Source: Sporosarcina ureae | GTDB taxonomy: Bacteria > Bacillota > Bacilli > Bacillales_A > Planococcaceae | Length of the DNA: 64,000 nucleotides | Direction: 5' to 3' | Assembly: GCF_029267015.1 (NCBI RefSeq) | Contig: NZ_JARIEA010000059.1 | Coordinates: forward strand, 93,214-157,213 | In this document: positions 17,013 through 26,865 of the stretch, piece by piece | How positions within the stretch are numbered: the stretch's first letter is position 1 | Layout: each line of letters begins with the position of its first letter | Made by a program: the position numbers and the translations under genes | Notes under the pieces: generated by a model | Seen by the model: the letters and a program-made list of their open reading frames with translations, nothing else | What the model was told of the DNA's origin: nothing | The model's database searches: none

Positions 17013-17369
17013 TCAGTCGACTGTTGTTTGTTCTACTTCTATCGTTTGCAAAAACTGGTCGCCGAAATTACAAATCGATGTCACGACTGGTTCTAATAGC
17101 AGACCCGTTTCACTTAATTGATATTCCACTTTAGGTGGCACAACAGGATAAACGTAGCGTGTCACAATATTATCCTCTTCCAACTCACGCAACTGTCTGA
17201 TTAACATGCGTTGATTGGCGTCAGGAAGCTTTTTCTGCATCTCGCTTAGTCGTAATGGCGATTCGTGTAGCAAGCACCAGATAATCGCAATTTTCCAACG
17301 TCCACCAATGACGGATAAAGCTAAATCCTTACTAGTGAAATATTGTTTATCTTTATAATGAATGACCAT
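17013..17369 (-). CDS. HxlR-family transcriptional regulator, probable formaldehyde or electrophile sensor
   Basis: This 118-residue winged-helix protein is of the HxlR/DUF24 type: IGGRWKIAIIWCLLHESPLRLSEMQ and ANQRMLIRQLRELEEDNIV. A single Cys at position 32 matches the redox- or electrophile-sensing Cys of YodB, HypR and HxlR; a second Cys lies near the C-terminus. HxlR of Bacillus subtilis responds to formaldehyde. Here the gene is divergent from formaldehyde dehydrogenase, which points to control of that operon. The ATG is normal. Whether it activates or represses cannot be told from sequence alone. Confidence 0.88.
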   Translation of the reverse strand: MVIHYKDKQYFTSKDLALSVIGGRWKIAIIWCLLHESPLRLSEMQKKLPDANQRMLIRQLRELEEDNIVTRYVYPVVPPKVEYQLSETGLLLEPVVTSICNFGDQFLQTIEVEQTTVD

Positions 17370-17390
17370 ATTGCTTCACTTCTTTCTATA

Positions 17391-17420
17391 CTATTCATGT
17401 TCATAGTGACAAAAGAGTCA
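17391..17420. promoter_or_regulatory. hxlR promoter and candidate HxlR operator in the divergent region
   Basis: Reading toward hxlR there is TTGTCA, a 16-base spacer and TATAGA. The dyad TGAC-n6-GTCA (17407-17420) covers that -35. The rightward promoter of frmA has TATAAT at 17437-17442 but a poor -35 near 17414-17419, overlapping the same dyad, as expected for a regulated promoter. Confidence 0.5.
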
Positions 17421-17434
17421 GTATTGCATGGTGA

Positions 17435-18613
<1,179 letters not shown>

Positions 18614-18617
18614 GATC

Positions 18618-19451
18618 ATGAATGTAGAACGCGTTGAGCAAAGACGATCTTTTGGTGGGGAACAAAACAAGTACAACCATTATTCAGAAGTCCTCAAGTG
18701 TGATATGACATTTAGTATCTTCTTACCGTCAAATAAAGAACAAAAGGAAATTCCATTAATTTGGTTCCTTTCAGGATTAACATGTACAGATGATAACTTC
18801 AGCCAGAAAAGCGGTTTCCAAAGCTTAGCTGAAAAACTTCAAGTCGCGGTTATTATTCCAGATACATCACCGCGCGGAGAAGACGTAGCGGACGATGAGG
18901 CGTTTGACCTTGGACAAGGTGCTGGCTTCTATTTGAATGCTACGGAAGAGCCTTGGGCAAAGAACTATCAGATGTATACGTATATAACACAGGAGTTAAG
19001 TAAAATTGCAGCTACTCTTGTGCCTAACTTCTCAGGAAAAGAAAGTATTATGGGTCACTCAATGGGCGGTTATGGTGCGTTGATGATTGGAATGAAAAAT
19101 GCAGACCGTTTCAAAGCGATTTCCGCGTTCTCTCCCATTTCAAGTCCAAGCGATGTTCCTTGGGGAATCAAAGCATTTACGACGTACCTAGGTGAAGACA
19201 AAGCGACGTGGAAAGAGTGGGATACTGCCGAGTTAGTGAAGGAAGCAGGTATTCCACCCATTCTTATTACGCAAGGTACTGCAGATGGCTTTTATCCGGA
19301 GCAGTTAAATGAGAAAACGTTCCTTGAAAATGCGAAGCAGCATAATCAAGCAGTGGAATATAACAAAGTAGAAGGCTACGACCATAGCTACTTCTTCATC
19401 TCTTCTTTCCTGGAGGAACACTTTGATTTCCATATGAAGAACTTGGGATAA
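18618..19451 (+). CDS. fghA: S-formylglutathione hydrolase
   Basis: The 277-residue esterase-D family serine hydrolase has the nucleophile in MGHSMGGYGALMIG, His in GYDHSYFFISSF and an Asp in TQGTADGFYPEQ. It converts S-formylglutathione to formate and glutathione, completing the pathway begun by FrmA. ATG 18618 is preferred, with GGAG about 9 bases upstream; an in-frame ATG at 18603 lies within the end of frmA. It is 4 bases after the frmA stop. Confidence 0.95.
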   Translation: MNVERVEQRRSFGGEQNKYNHYSEVLKCDMTFSIFLPSNKEQKEIPLIWFLSGLTCTDDNFSQKSGFQSLAEKLQVAVIIPDTSPRGEDVADDEAFDLGQGAGFYLNATEEPWAKNYQMYTYITQELSKIAATLVPNFSGKESIMGHSMGGYGALMIGMKNADRFKAISAFSPISSPSDVPWGIKAFTTYLGEDKATWKEWDTAELVKEAGIPPILITQGTADGFYPEQLNEKTFLENAKQHNQAVEYNKVEGYDHSYFFISSFLEEHFDFHMKNLG

Positions 19452-19479
19452 ATTGAATAAACTTAGAGAGTTGAAATAG

Positions 19480-19615
19480 GATACTGCGTGGGATTTCCGT
19501 TCCAGAGGAGGACGCTTTTCGGAGGACGTGGCTTGTGGCCCGACAGCGAAGCGAGGAGGCTCAAGCCACGCCCATGTGAAAGCGTCCACCTGCAGCGTCG
19601 ATCAACGGTGCCTTC
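19480..19615. repeat. Palindromic intergenic repeat element (REP-like)
   Basis: Two nested perfect inverted repeats lie here: GGACGCTTT (19510-19518) with AAAGCGTCC (19579-19587), and CGTGGCTTG (19527-19535) with CAAGCCACG (19562-19570). The loop is GC-rich, unlike its AT-rich surroundings. It looks like the short palindromic elements repeated in Bacillaceae genomes. It has no coding capacity. Confidence 0.6.
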
Positions 19616-19635
19616 TCCTTTCTCTTCACAAGTTT

Positions 19636-19676
19636 AAACATCCACATTGCTAGGCAGTGTGGATGTTTTTGTTTTT
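19636..19676 (+). terminator. Terminator of the frmA-fghA operon
   Basis: A 14-bp stem (19636-19649 with 19655-19668, one G-U pair) is followed by a run of T. It lies after the palindromic repeat and before gshF. Confidence 0.85.
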
Positions 19677-19741
19677 AAGGGTATATGAACTAAGATAGAG
19701 GAACGGACTTAAAAATATATTACATAGGAGGGATAGTTACA

Positions 19742-22003
19742 ATGGATCTTAAGAAAATGTTAGCTGACGAACGTATAAAGCCATACGTTCTGAAAGCTCG
19801 TTATGGTATAGAAAAAGAAGGTCAGCGCGTAGATTTAAATGGACATCTTGCAACGACCGACCACCCTGCGAATATCGGAATGGGAGACGAACATCCGTAT
19901 ATTCAACGTGATTTCTCAGAAACACAAATGGAACTAATCACACCTGTTCTAGATACACTGGAAGAATTATTCGATTATCTATCAGGCATTCATGACGTAG
20001 CTTATCGTTCCATGGGCAAGGAAGAAATGCTCTGGCCATTAAGCATGCCTCCTGCCCTTCCTGAAAAAGAGGAAGACATCACGATTGCGAAGCTGAACAA
20101 TTTTGAAAATGTTCTCTATCGTCGTTCTTTGGCCAATTCATACGGCCGCCGCAAACAAATGATTTGCGGAATTCATTTCAATTTCGAATTCAGTGACGAA
20201 TTGCTCCGTATGTTATTTGGTTTACAATCAGATATCGAGAATTATCAGCAATTCAAAACAGACATCTATTTGAAATTGACGAGAAACTACTTGTACTACC
20301 GCTGGCTCGTCACGTATTTCTATGGCGCTTCTCCTACAAGTGAAGAGAACTTCTATGGATGCGACGATAAACCAGGAGAACCGGTTAGAAGTATTCGAAG
20401 CAGCCGTTTTGGCTATGTGAATCATGATGACGTAAATGTATCATTCAGCACAATCCAGAAATACATTTCGGACTTATCTTCCGTAGTTAATAGAGGGTTG
20501 TTAGTAGAAGAAAAAGAATTTTACACGGCGATGCGTTTGCGCGGCAGTGATCGCGTAGCAGACTTCAAGCATACTGGCGTGCGATACGTAGAGTTACGAA
20601 ATATCGACTTGAATCCGTTTGAAACGAATGGCATTAGCTATGAGCAAGCGGAATTCCTGCATGTCTTCCTGCTCTATCTTTTACAGAAAGATGAAAACCC
20701 GGAAAGTGATGAGTGGGGTAAGGTTGGTGATGCTCGCAATGATATAGTCGCACTTGAGCATCCACTGTCACATACACAGTTTGAAGCGGAAGCGCATGAA
20801 CTCGTTGACGGGATGGAACAGTTATCAAAAGATCTGGACTTCCCTGTTTCCGACTCATTATTTGCGAATCTACGAGAGATGCTTGCTGATCCTTCCAAAA
20901 CGCTGGCGGGAAGACTTTATTCAGAGGGTAAAAAAACAAGTCAAGGCCAAGTAGCTACAGAAATCGCGAAGGAAACGTATACGAAGCTATGGGAGAAGCC
21001 ATATGAACTGACAGGCTTTACCGACATGGAGTTATCCACGCAGATTATGATGTATGACGCGTTCCAAAAAGGGATCAAAGTAGAAGTCTTGGATCGTCAA
21101 GATCAATTCTTGAAGCTGGAACTGCGGGATCATATTGAATACGTAAAAAACGGTAATATGACGAGTAAAGATACGTATGTTTCTACTTTAATTATGGAAA
21201 ATAAAACCGTGACAAAGAAAATTCTTCACGAAAAAGGTTACCATGTTCCAGGTGGTGAAGAGTTTAATAATAAAGAGGATGCTTTGCGTGCCTATAAGAT
21301 GTTTGCTAAGACACCGTTTGTAGTGAAGCCGAAAACAACTAACTACGGGCTTGGTATATCCATCTTTAAAGACGGTGCCAGCTACGAAGATTATGAATCC
21401 GCCATCAACATTGCATTTGCCGAAGATTCCTCTATCTTATTAGAAGAGTTTTTAAACGGTACGGAATATCGATTCTTCGTGTTACATGACAAAGTACTGG
21501 CCGTGATGCTACGTGTACCTGCTAACGTTACAGGTGATGGGAAGCAAACGATCAAAGAACTAGTCACAGAAAAGAATCAGGACCCATTACGCGGCACAGA
21601 TCACCGCACACCTCTTGAGCTGATCCAGCTTGGTGAATTGGAGGTTTTGATGTTAAAAGGTCAAGGTTATCAATTGGACTCGATCCCAAAAGACGGAGAA
21701 ATCGTTTATTTACGCGAGAATTCCAATGTCAGTACGGGCGGAGACTCCATTGATGTAACGGACCGTATTTCAAATGATTATAAAGAGATTGCGGTGGGTG
21801 CAGTAGCTGCCCTTGGTGCAAAAATCAGTGGTATCGATTTAATTATCGAAGACCTTGATGTCCCAGCAGCAAACCCAGGTGCATATGGCATTATTGAAGC
21901 GAACTTCAATCCATCGATGTATATGCATATTTACCCGTATAAAGGTGAATCACGTCGAGTGACGACGGATATATTATATTACTTATTCCCAGAACTAACT
22001 TAA
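19742..22003 (+). CDS. gshAB: Bifunctional glutamate-cysteine ligase / glutathione synthetase (GshF)
   Basis: The 753-residue protein has the length of GshF. Residues 1 to about 450 form the glutamate-cysteine ligase: YGIEKEGQRVDLNG, HPYIQRDFSETQMELITP, YGRRKQMICGIHFNFEF and VRYVELRNIDLNPF. Residues about 490-750 form an ATP-grasp domain with FVVKPKTTNYGLGI, ILLEEFLNGTEYRFFVL and IIEANFNPSMYMHIYP. One enzyme therefore makes glutathione from Glu, Cys and Gly. GGAGGG lies upstream of ATG 19742. It has its own terminator and follows the formaldehyde operon, so glutathione is the likely cofactor there. Confidence 0.96.
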   Translation: MDLKKMLADERIKPYVLKARYGIEKEGQRVDLNGHLATTDHPANIGMGDEHPYIQRDFSETQMELITPVLDTLEELFDYLSGIHDVAYRSMGKEEMLWPLSMPPALPEKEEDITIAKLNNFENVLYRRSLANSYGRRKQMICGIHFNFEFSDELLRMLFGLQSDIENYQQFKTDIYLKLTRNYLYYRWLVTYFYGASPTSEENFYGCDDKPGEPVRSIRSSRFGYVNHDDVNVSFSTIQKYISDLSSVVNRGLLVEEKEFYTAMRLRGSDRVADFKHTGVRYVELRNIDLNPFETNGISYEQAEFLHVFLLYLLQKDENPESDEWGKVGDARNDIVALEHPLSHTQFEAEAHELVDGMEQLSKDLDFPVSDSLFANLREMLADPSKTLAGRLYSEGKKTSQGQVATEIAKETYTKLWEKPYELTGFTDMELSTQIMMYDAFQKGIKVEVLDRQDQFLKLELRDHIEYVKNGNMTSKDTYVSTLIMENKTVTKKILHEKGYHVPGGEEFNNKEDALRAYKMFAKTPFVVKPKTTNYGLGISIFKDGASYEDYESAINIAFAEDSSILLEEFLNGTEYRFFVLHDKVLAVMLRVPANVTGDGKQTIKELVTEKNQDPLRGTDHRTPLELIQLGELEVLMLKGQGYQLDSIPKDGEIVYLRENSNVSTGGDSIDVTDRISNDYKEIAVGAVAALGAKISGIDLIIEDLDVPAANPGAYGIIEANFNPSMYMHIYPYKGESRRVTTDILYYLFPELT

Positions 22004-22015
22004 AATCACACAATG

Positions 22016-22074
22016 AAACGGCCCCTTTACTTTTGCAGAACGTCTGTCTGCATCAAAGAAAGAGGCCGTTTTTC
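22016..22074 (+). terminator. Terminator of gshAB
   Basis: AAACGGCC (22016-22023) pairs with GGCCGTTT (22064-22071) and is followed by T residues. An imperfect inner stem (GCAG/CTGC) fills the centre. Confidence 0.75.
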
Positions 22075-22145
22075 GTATAAGGAATAACTCACTTCTACTG
22101 TTGGTCTTTAAACACGTTAATATTGTATGAATTGACTAGTACAAC

Positions 22146-23063
22146 TTAAAGTTTTCTTGCTGCAGGCTTCGTTACTTCCACCAGCTTTAATTTTTTTCGC
22201 TGATATGTAGACAGCACTACTCCTCCCACTATAAATAGTGAACCGACAATTTCTGACCCCGTTATTGGTTTATACAACAAGATCAAACCCATTATCATCG
22301 CTACAAAAGGTTCTAAATTAGATAATATGGAGGCCTTTGAAGCATCAACATATCTAATATTGTAGTTCCAAATCAACATGGCGATACCGTGTACTACAAC
22401 GGCTGTAACAATCAGAAATGACCAATCTGCGACCTTTACACTCATTCGTATGGGCGTATCAAGTAAAAAAATAAAAGGAACCGACACAGCTAGTCCGACA
22501 ATATTTGAATATAAAGTAATTGCAAGCGGATCCACTCTACTGGAAAGGAGTCTCGTCACGATAATTAGCATGGCGAAAGTAATCATCGTAACTACAATCC
22601 ACCATAAACCTTTATCGATATGTATAGAGGATATACTCCCTTTTGCTACGACAAAGAAAATACCTATGATCGCAACAATAGATCCAAGTAACATACGAAT
22701 TGTTAATTTTTCTTTTAAAAAAATACCTGCTAAAACACCAGTTAAAATGGGCGTAGTTGCCAAGATTAATGCAGACGTTGTTGGATCAGCCGTCTCTAAT
22801 CCAGCAAAAAAAGACCACTGGTTAATAAAAACGCCAAAAACACCTAGAAAAATTACTGCTAGTAAATCATATTTATTCAATCGTTTCACATGTAATTTAT
22901 ATGAAGATAATCCAATCAGAAAAAGCACTATAAACAATAGTCTGAGCGAAGTGAGAAGAGCCGGGGAAAAGTCCTGGACCAACATCTTTCCAAAAACAAA
23001 ATTACTGCCCCACACCATTACACAAAGTGTCAGCCAAGCGTATGCTTTAAACAAATTTATCAC
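22146..23063 (-). CDS. EamA/DMT-family transporter
   Basis: The 305-residue membrane protein has about ten helices in two EamA repeats, roughly 8-140 and 155-290. It shows LRLLFIVLFLIGLSSY, ETADPTTSALILATTPILTGVL and the second-repeat VDASKASILSNLEPFVAMIMG. The family exports amino acids, nucleosides or other small metabolites; the substrate is unknown. It is divergent from the nucleosidase lipoprotein, across a 550-base gap. Confidence 0.9.
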   Translation of the reverse strand: MINLFKAYAWLTLCVMVWGSNFVFGKMLVQDFSPALLTSLRLLFIVLFLIGLSSYKLHVKRLNKYDLLAVIFLGVFGVFINQWSFFAGLETADPTTSALILATTPILTGVLAGIFLKEKLTIRMLLGSIVAIIGIFFVVAKGSISSIHIDKGLWWIVVTMITFAMLIIVTRLLSSRVDPLAITLYSNIVGLAVSVPFIFLLDTPIRMSVKVADWSFLIVTAVVVHGIAMLIWNYNIRYVDASKASILSNLEPFVAMIMGLILLYKPITGSEIVGSLFIVGGVVLSTYQRKKLKLVEVTKPAARKL

Positions 23064-23369
23064 CCTTCCTACAACGAAATGCCAACTGGCCTATTCTATA
23101 CTTACTTATACTTTTCGTACACATTTTTGTTTGGTTGTATCTGCTTACTGACATACAGCATGGCAATGTTTACAAGATTAAAACGCAGTAATAGAAATGT
23201 TTTTATATACATCGTTATCTTACTATTAATTACATCCTAATAGCATTGATCTTGCTTGTATCGTTCGTTATTTAGAATTTTCCTTTCAGTACATTCAAGT
23301 ATTTTAATGTTATCTGCACCATATAACGTACAATGTAATTATTTACAAGTTAATTGTTCGTGTTTTGGG

Positions 23370-23398
23370 TTGAAAGCATAAAAAGCCTCTGCTATAAT
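23370..23398 (+). promoter_or_regulatory. SigA promoter for the nucleosidase-like lipoprotein
   Basis: TTGAAA (23370-23375), a 17-base spacer and a perfect TATAAT (23393-23398) point to the gene at 23614 and imply a leader of about 210 bases. Apart from this promoter the 23064-23613 gap holds nothing I can identify. Confidence 0.75.
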
Positions 23399-23613
23399 CA
23401 TAACGTATTCATTGCAATAGTGCTTTTTACTAAATTCTGCATAAAAATAGTGAGTAATAGGAATCTCTTAACACTTAGTAAATTTCAAGCGCCGTCATAC
23501 TATACTTTAACGATACGTACTGATTGGCCAAATGAAATATACAATGCACTAGGGAAAGTAATTTGCTAGGGATACTATTCGATTGTAATTATTCAGGAAT
23601 GAGGAGATTATCT

Positions 23614-24474
23614 TTGAGGAACATGAAATTAGTTGGTTTTATTGTATGTATGGTTTTTCTAGCAACGATCGTTTCGGGCTGTAACTCAACTACTAAAAAT
23701 ACAGTTGAAACTGAACTACGTCCGATTATTGTTCAAGGACCCATGCCTATTGAAGCTGAAAAGTTTGCTGAGAAATTAAGCGATACAGAAGTTGAGGAAT
23801 CGGGAAACTTTGTTTTTTATAAAGGAACTATCGATGACTATCCTGTAATTGTTACGAAGACTAGTAAAGGGATGGAAAACACTGCTGCCGCTACTGCATT
23901 AGCAATTGAAAAGTACAACCCTATCGCTATTATTAACCAGGGAACTTCAGGCGGACATGACCCGAACTTACATGTATTTGACATAGTGTTAGGAAAACGA
24001 ACTGTCAATATCGGTTCTATGAAGACTGAGTCTGCTGAAGAAAACGAAGGAATGGATCCATCGCTATGGAAGCCTATGGACCTTATGGCTTCCGAAGGCA
24101 GTGCCGGAGAGGATCCCGACGCAGAGAAGATTCGCTACTTTGATGGCGACGTTGAATTATTAGCAGCAGCCAATGCGGTTAAAGATCAATATGAACAAGG
24201 TAAAGTTGTTGAAGGTACTATTGGATCTGCAGATCTTTGGAATAACGAAGTAGACCGCATAAACTGGTTCCATGAAAAGTACGGTACTTCCGTTGAAGAA
24301 ATGGAAGGTGCTGCAGCAGCACAGATCTCTGATAGTTACAACGTTCCTTTTTTAGGAATACGCATTCTTTCAAATAACAAAACTAATAACGGACAGTATA
24401 ATCCAGAAACTGCTTCAGCCAATCAAGACTATGTTTATCTTGTATTAAAAGAATATATCTCCAATTTAAAATAA
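23614..24474 (+). CDS. Exported lipoprotein of the MTA/SAH nucleosidase (purine phosphorylase) family
   Basis: The 286-residue protein begins with a lipoprotein signal (lipobox VSGC, about Cys24), then a phosphorylase/nucleosidase fold. Visible family motifs are VQGPMPIEAEKFAEKL, VIVTKTSKGMENTAAATALAIE, AIINQGTSGGHDPNL and VEEMEGAAAAQ, which holds the sugar-binding Glu. Cytoplasmic MTA/SAH nucleosidase has a catalytic Asp in ISD near the end; here the equivalent reads LSN, so the purine proton donor is Asn. It probably acts outside the membrane on purine nucleosides. TTG 23614 follows GAGGAGA; an ATG upstream lies inside the ribosome site. Confidence 0.82.
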   Translation: MRNMKLVGFIVCMVFLATIVSGCNSTTKNTVETELRPIIVQGPMPIEAEKFAEKLSDTEVEESGNFVFYKGTIDDYPVIVTKTSKGMENTAAATALAIEKYNPIAIINQGTSGGHDPNLHVFDIVLGKRTVNIGSMKTESAEENEGMDPSLWKPMDLMASEGSAGEDPDAEKIRYFDGDVELLAAANAVKDQYEQGKVVEGTIGSADLWNNEVDRINWFHEKYGTSVEEMEGAAAAQISDSYNVPFLGIRILSNNKTNNGQYNPETASANQDYVYLVLKEYISNLK

Positions 24475-24493
24475 GTGACTTTAACTCGTAAAT

Positions 24494-24543
24494 AAAACTA
24501 GAAGAGAAAGGTTTGTTCCATAAACCTTTCTCTTCTAGTTTTT
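24494..24543 (+). terminator. Terminator of the nucleosidase-like lipoprotein gene
   Basis: A 21-bp perfect stem (24494-24514 with 24522-24542) has a 7-base loop and a T-rich tail. The A-rich left arm could serve rlmH from the other side too. Confidence 0.85.
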
Positions 24544-24623
24544 AGCATTTAAAAGCCTCAGGCAACCTATTCAAAAATCTGGGAAGTGTACGAGCCTGCT
24601 ATAAAGAGTGTGATTTTCTATTT

Positions 24624-25103
24624 CTATTTATGATACGGCTCCCCCTTAATAATCCGAAACCCTCGATAAATCTGCTCCACCAACACCAACTTCATTAACT
24701 GATGCGGAAATGTCATCTTAGAAAACGACAACTTCTCATTCGAACGTTGCAACACACTACTATGTAATCCAAGTGATCCTCCAATCACAAAGACAATCTT
24801 ACTCTTACCATATGTCATCAACGAATCTATACTAGCTGCAAATTCTTCAGAAGTTTTCATTTTCCCGTCGATTGCTAGTGCAATGACGTGTGCGTCAGGT
24901 GCAATCTTCGCCAAAATTCGATCGGCTTCTTTCTTTTTGACAATTTCCATGTCAGCATCACTAAGTGTTTCTGGTGCTTTTTCGTCCGCCACTTCAATTA
25001 ATTGCATTTTTGCGTAGCTATTTAGGCGTTTTGTATACTCTTCTATTCCTTGTTTCAAATACTTCTCTTTTAACTTACCCACGGTGACAATTGATATATT
25101 CAC
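24624..25103 (-). CDS. rlmH: 23S rRNA (pseudouridine-1915 N3)-methyltransferase RlmH
   Basis: The 159-residue SPOUT methyltransferase has full length. It shows [31 protein letters not shown], the SAM-binding FVIGGSLGL and the C-terminal [19 protein letters not shown]...KGEPYHK. It methylates pseudouridine 1915 of 23S rRNA. Its last codons form the sequence used by SCC elements of staphylococci as an attachment site; I see no inserted element. It is on the minus strand after the htrA region, as in Bacillus and Staphylococcus. Confidence 0.97.
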   Translation of the reverse strand: MNISIVTVGKLKEKYLKQGIEEYTKRLNSYAKMQLIEVADEKAPETLSDADMEIVKKKEADRILAKIAPDAHVIALAIDGKMKTSEEFAASIDSLMTYGKSKIVFVIGGSLGLHSSVLQRSNEKLSFSKMTFPHQLMKLVLVEQIYRGFRIIKGEPYHK

Positions 25104-25106
25104 AGT

Positions 25107-25503
25107 TTATCCACTCACTCTCTAAAAGTTACCCACAATACTTATGCACATATCCACAGGCCTATCTACATATTGTGTTCGATTATTTGTTCCCTACTAC
25201 ATGTGAAATTCTTTAATTAGTATACCACACCTTTGTGGATAACTTTTCAACCATTATTTATTTTGAATAGAAATATACTTTTTATTTCAAATGTTCGAAT
25301 GCTCCAACCTACTGTTCTGTAAGGCTTTAACACTTGTCACTTCAAATTTATTTACTATTTATTACACATTTTATTTTACACAATATTATGCACATTATTT
25401 TGATTTTATCCACAATTGGATAACTTCATAAAAAAATCAGGCATCGTAGCGCATTTTCGCTAGATGCCTGATGTGGACGAGAAGTTGTTCACTATGTGGA
25501 CAA
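25107..25503. promoter_or_regulatory. Off-origin DnaA-box cluster between htrA and rlmH
   Basis: In about 400 bases I count two perfect DnaA boxes, TTATCCACA (25406-25414, and 25234-25242 on the minus strand). Two are TTATGCACA (25142-25150, 25386-25394). Near matches are at 25107-25115, 25129-25137, 25150-25158 and 25495-25503 (minus). The gap is AT-rich and contains no gene. It is about 28 kb left of dnaA. Such clusters are known to titrate or reactivate DnaA in other bacteria. Confidence 0.7.
25430..25472 (-). terminator. Terminator of htrA (end of the wal operon)
   Basis: ATCAGGCATC (25436-25445) pairs with GATGCCTGAT (25463-25472), with an inner TAGCG/CGCTA stem. The minus strand continues into a run of U. 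Confidence 0.85.
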
Positions 25504-25514
25504 TGTATATTCTC

Positions 25515-26759
25515 TTAGAATGTGTTTCCGTCTTTCAATACCATTTCCAAGTCCAGTTTCTTTCCATCTCGATAAACTGTAATTTTCAATGGATCACCAA
25601 TTTCTTTTTGATTATACAAATACTTACGTAGACTGACCATATCCGTCACTTTCTCTTCATCCAGCTGAACGATTGTATCGTATTTCTTCACTCCAGCTTG
25701 TATTGCCGATGAATTCGGCATGACATCTGTTACGACGACACCTTCTGTTACTTTTTCAGGCAAGTTCAACGTTTGTTGCTGTTGCTGAATAGGGATTTGT
25801 TGAAGATCAAGTAACGATACGCCCATTGTAGGACGATTTACTTGTCCTGTTTTTTCTAAGTGTTCGATAATCGGTAATGCAATATTGATTGGAATAGCCA
25901 GTCCGATTCCCTCTACTGTTGCCTCAGAGATTTTCATGGAGTTGATCCCAATCAATTGACCTGCCATATTAATTAAAGCACCACCGGAGTTCCCTGGGTT
26001 GATCGCTGCATCTGTCTGCAAGACGTCTGCTTGCCAATCAACGTTTCCATCCTTGTTGAGATCCATTGGAATGGATCGGTCTTTACCAGAGATTACGCCA
26101 ACCGTGACGGATCCCGCAAAGCCAAGTCCTAATGGATTACCGATCGCAATAACAGATTCTCCGCGTTTTAACGCATCGGAATCACCGAATTCTATCACTG
26201 TATCAACGTGTTCTGCATCAATTTCGACAACCGCTAAATCCGTCCACAGATCACTGCCAATTAACTTTCCTTCGACCTTTGTCCCGTCATCAAAACTAAT
26301 CTCGAGTTGTTCAGAATTCTCTACGACGTGGTGATTGGTGACGATATATGCTTTGTCACCTTCTTTTTTATACAGCACACCAGAACCCGATCCAGCTTCT
26401 TGAGTAGACGTTGTGGAAGACCAGAAGTCTTGGACTGTCTGGATATTTGTGATACCGACAACAGCATTTGCAACGTCACCTACCACATCCGTAACTTCGC
26501 TTGAAATGTCCATTGATACTTGGGCGTGTTCCGAGTTGCTTTTGACTTCCGTTGTTTTAGACGTTGCAACATCACTAGTATCTGATGAATCGGTTGCATA
26601 CGTCATGACTGAAAATACGATGACTCCGCCCAATAAGACTCCGAGTAAACCTGGCCAAAAACCGCCCCTACGTTTTGGTTCGCGTTTCGTTTCAAACGGT
26701 GGAATGGGGCGTTGCTGTTCCATTTCTTCTCTTCCTTCTTCTCTTCTTTCATCGTCCAT
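25515..26759 (-). CDS. htrA: HtrA-type serine protease with PDZ domain
   Basis: The 414-residue membrane protein has an acidic cytoplasmic N-terminus, one membrane helix (about residues 45-65), a trypsin-like domain (about 110-300) and a PDZ domain (about 315-410). The triad is visible: His in IVTNHHVVENS, Asp in WTDLAVVEI, Ser in NPGNSGGALIN. It degrades or refolds damaged exported proteins. The start ATG 26759 has AAGGAGG 8 bases upstream; an earlier in-frame start at 26837 overlaps the region after walJ. It is the last gene of the walRKHIJ cluster. Confidence 0.94.
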   Translation of the reverse strand: MDDERREEGREEMEQQRPIPPFETKREPKRRGGFWPGLLGVLLGGVIVFSVMTYATDSSDTSDVATSKTTEVKSNSEHAQVSMDISSEVTDVVGDVANAVVGITNIQTVQDFWSSTTSTQEAGSGSGVLYKKEGDKAYIVTNHHVVENSEQLEISFDDGTKVEGKLIGSDLWTDLAVVEIDAEHVDTVIEFGDSDALKRGESVIAIGNPLGLGFAGSVTVGVISGKDRSIPMDLNKDGNVDWQADVLQTDAAINPGNSGGALINMAGQLIGINSMKISEATVEGIGLAIPINIALPIIEHLEKTGQVNRPTMGVSLLDLQQIPIQQQQQTLNLPEKVTEGVVVTDVMPNSSAIQAGVKKYDTIVQLDEEKVTDMVSLRKYLYNQKEIGDPLKITVYRDGKKLDLEMVLKDGNTF

Positions 26760-26826
26760 TCGCATTTCCTCCTTATCAGAAAGTATTCCTACATGTACTG
26801 TACCCCAATGACTATCTGAAAATGCA

Positions 26827-26858
26827 AAAAGCCTCACTAATTTAGCAAGGCTTTCCGC
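26827..26858 (-). terminator. Weak terminator between walJ and htrA
   Basis: AAAGCCT (minus strand) pairs with AGGCTTT around a small inner CTAA/TTAG hairpin, followed by T residues. It may only partly separate htrA from walJ. Confidence 0.5.
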
Positions 26859-26865
26859 ATTTTCA

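Noticed and set aside
22378..23151. 257-codon plus-strand reading frame
   Set aside because: It is antisense to the EamA transporter gene and reads as a low-complexity Ile/Thr-rich product.
23354..23569. 71-codon plus-strand reading frame before the nucleosidase gene
   Set aside because: Its start lies upstream of the promoter at 23370-23398, and it has no ribosome site.
24480..25110. Integrated SCC-like cassette at rlmH
   Set aside because: Only one attachment-like sequence is present, with no recombinase gene and no second repeat.
25107..25503. A second functional replication origin
   Set aside because: No DnaA-trio run, GC cluster or initiator gene lies next to these boxes, so regulation or titration is more likely.
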